A DNA stretch of 64,000 nucleotides from assembly GCA_904063045.1 (NCBI GenBank), contig CAJFCJ010000003.1:806001-870000 (forward strand), in the 5' to 3' direction. This DNA comes from Dimorphilus gyrociliatus (taxonomy: Eukaryota; Annelida; Polychaeta; Dinophilidae). A program made the position numbers and the translations under genes. Of the stretch, positions 57,801 through 64,000 are shown piece after piece. Numbering within the stretch: position 1 is the stretch's first letter; each line of letters starts with the position of its first letter. The notes beneath the pieces are model-generated. The model saw only the letters and a list, made by a program, of their open reading frames with translations, was not told the origin of the DNA and searched no databases.

Positions 57801-60408
57801 CCCATGACTAAAATCACGTGACTGATCTTTTACGGGTATATGAAGCGAGATGAAGGACAAAAAGTTTGAGCAAGTGGAAAGTAAACTATAGTCGAATGTA
57901 TAAATATTATATTTGAATATGAAAGTAATAATATATCAAATAAACTACTGATGAAAGGCGTACTTTTCTTCGCCTTTCTTAGCTTACAAGTAGATGGTAA
58001 GAGTATTAGTTTCGAGTAACATGTTTTCGGCTATTGGGAGCATTTAGTGGCGGCATTCAGAACGATTTTAGCAAAAGGTATCTCTTCCCTCAGCCGTCCA
58101 GAGTGAATGATGTGCCCCTTGGGCGTCTTATACACGAAATCATATGTACAACTGGTTGTTAAAGGAATTTTTCTCTCCCGATATTATTCCATAATTTCAG
58201 TTGGAAATCAGCTCGATGAACCTTAACTAGATCAGTTCATCTCCGCCCTATAACTAACTTGTTAATTAATGACAGCTCAAACGCCCCATGATAAGTTAAG
58301 CATGATTGCGTAAGACGGTGTGAAAAAAATCAAACAAATCGGTTCAAACGGTCACGTAAAAGATGAAAGAAATTAGTCTTTTCATTGTCGCCGCCATCTC
58401 TCGTTCTGCGTGTCCGCAAAATGTGCACAGACATCTGCCAATTTTTTTGTTTGTCAAACCGCCTCGTTTACCTCTCCTCGGTAACGGTAATCTCTCAAAT
58501 GAGAAAAATTACTAATAAATGGAAAAGATGGTCATGTGGCTAGTCAAATATGAAGTCGGCCGTAGTGACAGGCAATATATTTTATGTTAGAAATAACCTT
58601 TGACAGGGTCGGGTATTTTTATAAACTTCGTAAACCTCTCTAAAACCGATATACAATAGTTTGAATGTGTTTTAGATGAAGACCTGAGGGGTTGAAATTG
58701 GCCTTTTTCACGCTTTTCTTTCTACTCGATACATTTATTAAAAGTAAACAAGCATTTTGAAGCAGTAATTACAACAGCATTGAATTCTTATATAAAGAGT
58801 GCTCACAATGCAGTTCGTAATGTCAGTCATAAAGACCGGTCAGTATGTCACATGATACATTTGGGAATTTATATAGCTGCCGTCAACGTGAATTGTTGAT
58901 AAGCACTACAGTTTTTGCAGTTAAGTCACGCAAAGTAGGGTAAAATGAGCAAATTATCCGAACAATGACAAAATAATGGAGATGGTACAGTACAAATTCA
59001 GGAACGCTTAAGGACAACTTTGACAGAAGCCATGTCACCAGGACCTCAAATTTCCCTGTCTGTTTTCCAAACGACTGTAATGATGGATGGATTATTTTGG
59101 TAAAAGAGATTTTTTTCACAATTATCTTCTATGCTCTGTGCAGGATGATATTTACTGACAATTTATCGAATTGAACAGGGAGGGGGTGAAAGGGGTAAAG
59201 AGGGGGTGGATGAACGAGTCGTATCGATTTGAAACGTTGTATGTCAAATTCTTAACAAACATTTTCCCTCATCATTAGCCCGTAGGCGCCGCAGATAAAA
59301 AGCGACTAGGTCGGCTAAGATGTTGCCTGATCCAGATAAGAGATAGAGATAAGAGCCGATGAGTGCTTTATTCAAAGCACGTGTTCTCTAAGGATAAAGA
59401 GAGAAAGAAAGAGGAGGAAGGGCGGAAATAATAAGCAAGATGGAATCGAGTTGTAAACAACTATTTATATAAAGATTGCATATAACAATTTCTACAACTT
59501 ATCATGAAAATGATAACCTATTAACCTACGTTTCGCTTAGGTATAATTCTCTTTATAGCGGAGTTTTCTACTTGAATTCCGATTCCCTAAGATCATCATC
59601 ATTATCATCTGTCCCCTACCAAGCAACAGATAAAAGTTGTAAATAGTTTGTGTTTGTCTAATCTAATTAACTCTTTTAAAAAAAGAAGAATGCCATCTGG
59701 CGAGAATAAGAAACAATTAGTAACTGATTTAGCGGTGTATAAATTCAGTATAGAGAAACTTAACCGTCGGATTATCTTTGTTGAAATATTTTTACGGATC
59801 CCCTTGCCTTTTATGTGTTGTAATTAATCCAGCAGTTTATTGAATAAAATGATTTATAGCACCGGCAGTGACTGACTGCGCAACTATTTATAACATGAGG
59901 GTGTATTTTTTCAAAACCTTGTGGTTTTAAGTGAAAAAATGCGCCATTTTAAGCTACATTAACTTTCAATTTGTTTCCTTTCTTCACATATTCCTTTTTA
60001 TTTCGTTTTTCTCTTTCGCACATATTTATGAATTTAAGATTTTGAAATCAGAACATTTTTAGGATTATTTCCATTGGTAATCGATATTGTTGAGCTTATT
60101 AAATTGGATTTATCTCTTAAGTAATTAGGTAAATTTATATTAGTTAAGTAGATTAATGTTTAAATAAATAAATATCGATTGTAATATTTTTTTACTGTTG
60201 TAAAAATAACTAAAGAAAAACTTTTCTCTATGAAGAAGTGTTTACTTTTTATCATCGATGACGCGTACAGCCGTATCATAGTGTTAAATTTCTACAATAA
60301 GCAACCAGAGATGTTCTTTCTATTACGAAATTAATTCAAAACACCTCAACTACCTACATAATCTAATTATTAAAAATTTCACTCCTCCTCCTCCTCCTCC
60401 TCCTCCTC

Positions 60409-60440
<32 letters not shown>

Positions 60441-61102
60441 GCTCTCTCTATTCTCCTATATTATAGATTTCGTTCTAGTACTTCTAGTAGTGATACCATC
60501 TTCTTACCTTACGTACGCCCTCCCCTTTTAACTAAAAGTTCCTTCCCCTTTCTAAACCAGAACTTTGTAAAAAGAAAAAAAAAAGGTCCATCATAATAGA
60601 CTTTAATGCGATATTATTTAAAATTTCTATTACCGGCTTAATAGCATAATTATAAGTCTTTTTTTACCTGAAAAATCTTTAAATACTAGTCTTTTTGTGT
60701 GAAATTATTCTTTTCGTTATTCATTTTTTATGAGATATATACTATTTTTTATTCTCTATTTTTTCCCTGAGTAAATTAGAGTAATTGACTTTTTTATTTA
60801 TTAGAGTTGATGGTCCATAAATCTCTAGGCCTAATAACGATGTTGTATTTTTTTCTCCCCATTCACAACTAGTAAATAAGTATAAGAATGTTTTATAGGT
60901 AAATAAACTGAATATCTATCTATATATATAAAAAACCGCAAATATCTTATAAATTAAGAGATTAAATCGAAATTTTAATAAAAATATTTCCTTTTCTTAT
61001 ATTTTTGGCGGGAAAAAGAAAATTAAATGCTCCAAATACTTAAATATTAGGTTGATGGTTTGTTAAACGATAGTTTAAATAGTAATAAAAGTAAAAAGTC
61101 TA

Positions 61103-61136
<34 letters not shown>

Positions 61137-61404
61137 TTATAAAGGTTGTATATTCATTTATAAGCCTATCTACAGATATTTATATTAATATATTTATACA
61201 CAAATATGAATTATAAGGGAAATAGGTGGGGAAAAGAATGATGAAATATCGTGACTACATATTTTTTTATGAATAATTCTATGGAGCGAAATATTTTTTA
61301 TTTTTTTGCACGACAAGACTATAATTACACACGTTAGAATCAACATTTTTATCATACCAACCAATACATCATTTTCAAAACATTACGTAAAAATTTTTGG
61401 GGGT

Positions 61405-61436
<32 letters not shown>

Positions 61437-62709
61437 GACCAATCGTAATTAAGCACTATTACGTAAAAACTTGAGAGAATTTATGGGTTGTATAAAGTAT
61501 ATATAAAAAAAATATAAATAAACTATCAAATATTGTATAAAAGACTTTCGTTTAAATGACCTTGTATATTTATTTATACTTTTAAATATACAAAAACCGT
61601 CACAGACCAACGATGTAGTTACAGTTTATAAACAACTTTTGACCAATGGCAAACTCTCCCACTAATGCGTCGTTTGGGGATAAGAAATTAGAGAAAAAGC
61701 TAAATTACCCTGTTTGAAGTATTTTAATCAAAAAAATGAAATAGTTATATGTTTATTTCCGATCTTTTCTATTTCCCTTTCCTTGTTCTATTTTATCTTT
61801 ATTAATGTGTATCTCTTCCGGAAGAAAATGATAAAAAGAAAATTGAAGTTGGTATAAAACTAGAGCGAAGGATAAATTGGCAATTTTCTTTTTCCTAATC
61901 ACAAAAGACCTCGCTTGGCTTTATGGAACAAGTGAAGAAGAAAATTTATTAATTATATTATTATTTATATAAACTAAACTAATGGACTGGTTTAAATAAG
62001 TAGTATAAAACAATTAATATTTTATGACCATCATTTTATGCGAGGTCGATTTGTTTACTACTTGCTATTCAACCAATTAAGTATTAAAGAAGATAATGCG
62101 CAAAACGAACGAGAAGGAAAATGATGGAGTAGATAGAATAAGAAAATAGGAGATAGTTATTTAAAATCATTAATTGAGCAGGTAGCTTTAGCTAGCTGTA
62201 TGGCAACAGGTGAACAAGAACTACAGTTTTAATTGCATTTAATAATACGGGACACACTTTTAAAAACCTTAAAGATTTACTTTTTTTTTGTAAATATCTA
62301 GTTCATTTCTTTACTAAAAGAAAAAGAAAAAAAGCATTACGCCCCTCTCCACCTATATATGAAAACTTGGTCCCCTCCCTCTAGTTTTGTACAAATTCTT
62401 ACAGAATAAAAGAAACAGTTTTTGTCGCTTCACAAAAAACATGAAAAGTTTATAAAGTTTTTTGTTTTTTACTTTTAGTTTGAATGGATATTAATTATTA
62501 ATCTTACCTGCTTTCCCTCTACAATTTCCCAGTGCCGCAACTCTAGCTACTGCAACAGGATCGAACTGTTGATGGTAAAATTGTTGATCATATGCGCAAG
62601 AGGGTGTTCTTGCATTGTAACTTTCTTGGTAATAATTAAAATCGTGTAAATAAGATATCATATCCATTTTATTAAGCATACAGGCGCCGTTAGCGCCCTG
62701 AGTCATCAT
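42851..62709 (-). CDS. Pax2/5/8: Paired-box transcription factor Pax2/5/8
   Basis: Nine shared coding exons (5' to 3': 51886-52051, 49897-50094, 48376-48563, 45694-45888, 45225-45269, 44948-45025, 44329-44427, 43004-43090, 42851-42915) follow one of two first exons (62508-62709 or 55410-55548). The products are 440 or 419 residues. The paired domain starts at [18 protein letters not shown], continues through [12 protein letters not shown] and [18 protein letters not shown], and ends near [13 protein letters not shown], about 128 residues. The octapeptide is YSISGILA (204-211 in the shorter form), followed by a basic NGSKRKRDD. The C-terminal region holds [26 protein letters not shown] and SWTMRYTG, like the activation/inhibitory tail of Pax2/5/8. 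No partial homeodomain was found between octapeptide and tail. Role: sequence-specific DNA-binding regulator of sensory, neural and excretory development in animals. All junctions are in phase. Whether both first exons are used is inferred. Confidence 0.95.
43489..43502 (+). promoter_or_regulatory. CTCF-like motif in a Pax2/5/8 intron
   Basis: CCTACAGGTGGCGC fits the CTCF core except for one base (third position T). It lies in the intron 43091-44328 within a pocket rich in GACGCC words (43405-43480). It is oriented opposite to the sites at 24818, 34249 and 34633. Confidence 0.4.
45889..48375 (-). other. Pax2/5/8 intron after the octapeptide exon (2.5 kb)
   Basis: In vertebrate Pax2/5/8 this stretch of the gene would include an exon for the partial homeodomain. 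I searched for a phase-1 exon with a homeodomain helix-1 signature and saw none. The intron holds TGACGTCA at 47663-47670 and 47862-47869 and related GACGTCAC words near 47044 and 47973, plus a GC-richer block at about 46550-46760. Confidence 0.55.
50095..51885 (-). other. Intron within the Pax2/5/8 paired domain
   Basis: No exon is recognised. The stretch 50160-51060 is richer in CpG than the surroundings and holds CGTCTC/GAGACG at 50184-50199 and GACGTCAC near 50291, so it is a candidate enhancer-bearing intron. The rest is AT-rich. Confidence 0.45.
52052..55409 (-). other. Intron between inner first exon and paired-box exon
   Basis: About 3.4 kb with no recognisable exon. It includes a CpG-bearing pocket near 53940-54060 (with GACGTCAC at about 54005) and an interrupted TA array at about 53659-53680. 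A 97-codon plus-strand open frame at 52940-53233 looks spurious. Confidence 0.5.
55410..55548 (-). CDS. Pax2/5/8: Pax2/5/8 alternative first coding exon, inner (1B)
   Basis: The exon encodes [18 protein letters not shown] and continues to IVDYYHSCK, 46 residues plus one base, ending at a good donor (A|GTAAGTG). It is phase 1, so it joins the paired-box exon as [10 protein letters not shown]. It lies 3.4 kb upstream of that exon, with a promoter-like module directly upstream. The frame stays open upstream of the Met, so a longer N-terminus is possible. Residues 5-40 are rich in Gln, His, Tyr and Met. Confidence 0.75.
55634..55705. promoter_or_regulatory. Paired E-box / CCAAT modules upstream of Pax2/5/8 exon 1B
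   Basis: CACGTGAC at 55634-55641 and 55677-55684, each followed after exactly 13 bp by GCTCATTG (55655-55662 and 55698-55705). The two modules are 43 bp apart. The first E-box runs into CCAAT and the second GCTCATTG extends to an inverted CCAAT (ATTGG). They lie 86-157 bp upstream of the exon 1B start codon. Confidence 0.6.
60382..60449. repeat. Compound (CTC)n-(CT)n microsatellite
   Basis: About ten CTC units run into a CT array, giving a 68 bp pure-pyrimidine tract broken by one G near 60441. Confidence 0.9.
61106..61134. repeat. (TA)n microsatellite
   Basis: A TA alternation of about 29 bp. Confidence 0.9.
61405..61432. repeat. (CT)n microsatellite
   Basis: A pure CT alternation of about 28 bp, preceded by a G-run (TTTTTGGGGG). 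Confidence 0.9.
62508..62709 (-). CDS. Pax2/5/8: Pax2/5/8 alternative first coding exon, distal (1A)
   Basis: The exon encodes [20 protein letters not shown] and ends [13 protein letters not shown] plus one base, at a donor G|GTAAGA. It is 67 residues plus one base, phase 1, so it joins the paired-box exon as [10 protein letters not shown]. The sequence is rich in Tyr, Gln and Met, like the inner first exon, but is not a copy of it. No other downstream gene in the window offers a matching phase-1 acceptor before the paired box, so assignment to Pax2/5/8 is likely but inferred; other internal Met codons (13, 15, 17) could also start. Confidence 0.65.
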
Positions 62710-64000
62710 TTTGTCTTTTCCGCAGACAATTCCTCCGTTTTTCGTATGCCTTTTAGCGGCTCAGTCGCAAAAATGAAGGCCAGGCTAAACTGGGGCGGCG
62801 CATTCAAATGAGCTTAGGAGCGAGGCGAGGGGTGGTACCTTTATGGATTTCATTTTAGAAAGGGGGTATACGGGGTAGGAAGGGGGGCCAAGATAGGGAA
62901 AGGAAAATGAAAAGGAGTTGTAGTGAAAGAGCGAGATAGAAAGAGAGAATTTTTATTTTTCATATTCTATAAACTTACCCCCCTCCCGCCTGGTTCTGTC
63001 AACAAAAATCCATTAAAGTATATATCTATATATATATAGGAGATATATATATATAGTATGTATATTAATACGTTACTTATTTACACTGTTATCTGCCTGA
63101 GAAAATTTACTAACAATAGTAAAAATCAATAATAATTAGCTAATTATAAACTCTTTTTTTTATTATATCGTGTTTCATTTGGAAATTAAATTATTTAATT
63201 TAGCATTTATAGAGAATTCCATATATATCTAGGGGATTATATATAAATATAATAAAGAACAAGATAAAATTGATATCTAATTCGAATAATTAAATCTTTT
63301 TCTAGTCGTTGATGTGTAAAATGTTATATATTAACTAAACAAAAGACAAAACAGAACATATACTATATATAAAACAATAATAACTATTTGAATTTCTATT
63401 CCGTTCAATATAAGGGTTGTCGTATTGGTAAAAGATAGGAATTTGTCGTGTTTTTTAACATCTGTGACATGACAAACAATCGTTCTCTTTTTGTCACGTG
63501 ACTTTCACACTCGTAGCTATTGTCTCTATGATATTAATGTTTAATCATGGCATCTTAACGTTCAGTTTGTAGCAGTAATTAAGTATAATTTACTATCGAT
63601 TTGCGAAATAATGATATTTATGGCTCATCAACTAGAAACTGTATGTTAAAAAAAAATTATGCAAATTATTCATGATGAAAGAAGCGTGCCGCACCCTCAG
63701 TAATGGAAAAGGTCTGTATGAGAAAGTTTAATTAATCATAATGTGGGTAGTCAAATCCCAAAATTCTCACTTAAGGGACTCTTTTTCCTTTAGTATAATC
63801 CATTACTTTAAGCGAATAGGCCTAACAATCTGTTTAGTGCCAAAACCTAGATAATTTTACGAGTAGATTGGGTTGCCTTGGAATGAGGTTAGGTAAAAGT
63901 GTTGAAAGTAAGTTAAAGAATGAAATTAAGCTAGTAGAAGAGCGAAGCTGAATCCATACAAACCGTGAAAGAAAGAAAAGAGATAGATAGATCGATTGGT
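62710..64000. other. Upstream region of Pax2/5/8 exon 1A
   Basis: The 250 bp next to the exon (62710-62960) are GC-richer, with GGGGCGGCGC-type sequence, as expected of a promoter. Farther out is AT-rich DNA with a perfect E-box palindrome GTCACGTGAC at 63493-63502 and a TAGGCCTA palindrome at 63817-63824. No gene was recognised. Confidence 0.45.

Larger units (their letters stand above)
55549..62507 (-). other. 7 kb between the two Pax2/5/8 first exons
   Basis: No further coding exon is recognised. It contains a pyrimidine-rich stretch at about 57480-57640, (CTC)n/(CT)n at about 60382-60449, (TA)n at 61106-61134, (CT)n at 61405-61432 and CpG-bearing pockets near 55560-55900 and 58000-58450. 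CACGTGAC-type E-boxes lie near 55634, 55677 and 57814. Confidence 0.5.

Overview
The window is nuclear DNA from an animal. It is AT-rich (by eye about two-thirds A+T), its genes have many introns with GT-AG boundaries, and it carries many (TA)n, (CT)n and (GA)n tracts. The gene content is metazoan: a CREC-family ER calcium-binding protein, a MELK kinase, a DOK7-type PH-PTB adaptor and a single Pax2/5/8 gene. One Pax2/5/8 gene and moderate introns suggest an invertebrate bilaterian. I cannot place the phylum; a spiralian or similar is a guess. No prokaryotic, viral or CRISPR features were seen.

Layout. At the left end calumenin (minus, 498-1831) stands head to head with a serine/arginine-rich, acidic, probably nuclear protein of unknown identity (plus, 2352-5202). 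The latter converges on a large adaptor gene (minus, 7327-28265, ten coding exons, 1,130 codons) with an N-terminal PH-PTB pair of DOK7 type and a long tail carrying IRS-like YxxM and YxN-type tyrosine motifs. Its first exon lies 444 bp from the first coding exon of MELK (plus, 28710-34850, seventeen exons, 635 codons); the pair shares a divergent promoter with two copies of an inverted CCAAT-containing 11-mer and a TTTGAA element. From 34.9 to 42.8 kb I find no recognisable gene, only a 216-codon open frame of unknown meaning and GC-richer pockets with repeated motifs. The right third is Pax2/5/8 (minus, 42851-62709): nine shared coding exons and two alternative first exons 7 kb apart, both ending in phase 1 so that each can join the paired-box exon.

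These gene models were built by hand from reading-frame and splice-phase continuity; every junction listed keeps frame. They include exons too short to stand out as open frames, such as the first two exons of the DOK7-like gene and the last exon of Pax2/5/8. The genes do not form one pathway. The DOK7-like adaptor would act below a receptor tyrosine kinase, MELK in the cell cycle, Pax2/5/8 in transcription and calumenin in the ER lumen.

At the sequence level several short CpG-containing words recur far more often than composition predicts: the palindromes TAGGCCTA and TGACGTCA, the word GACGCC/GGCGTC (often as inverted pairs), and a CTCF-like GCGCCATCT word. A pair of CACGTGAC-N13-GCTCATTG modules exactly 43 bp apart lies just upstream of the inner Pax2/5/8 first exon.
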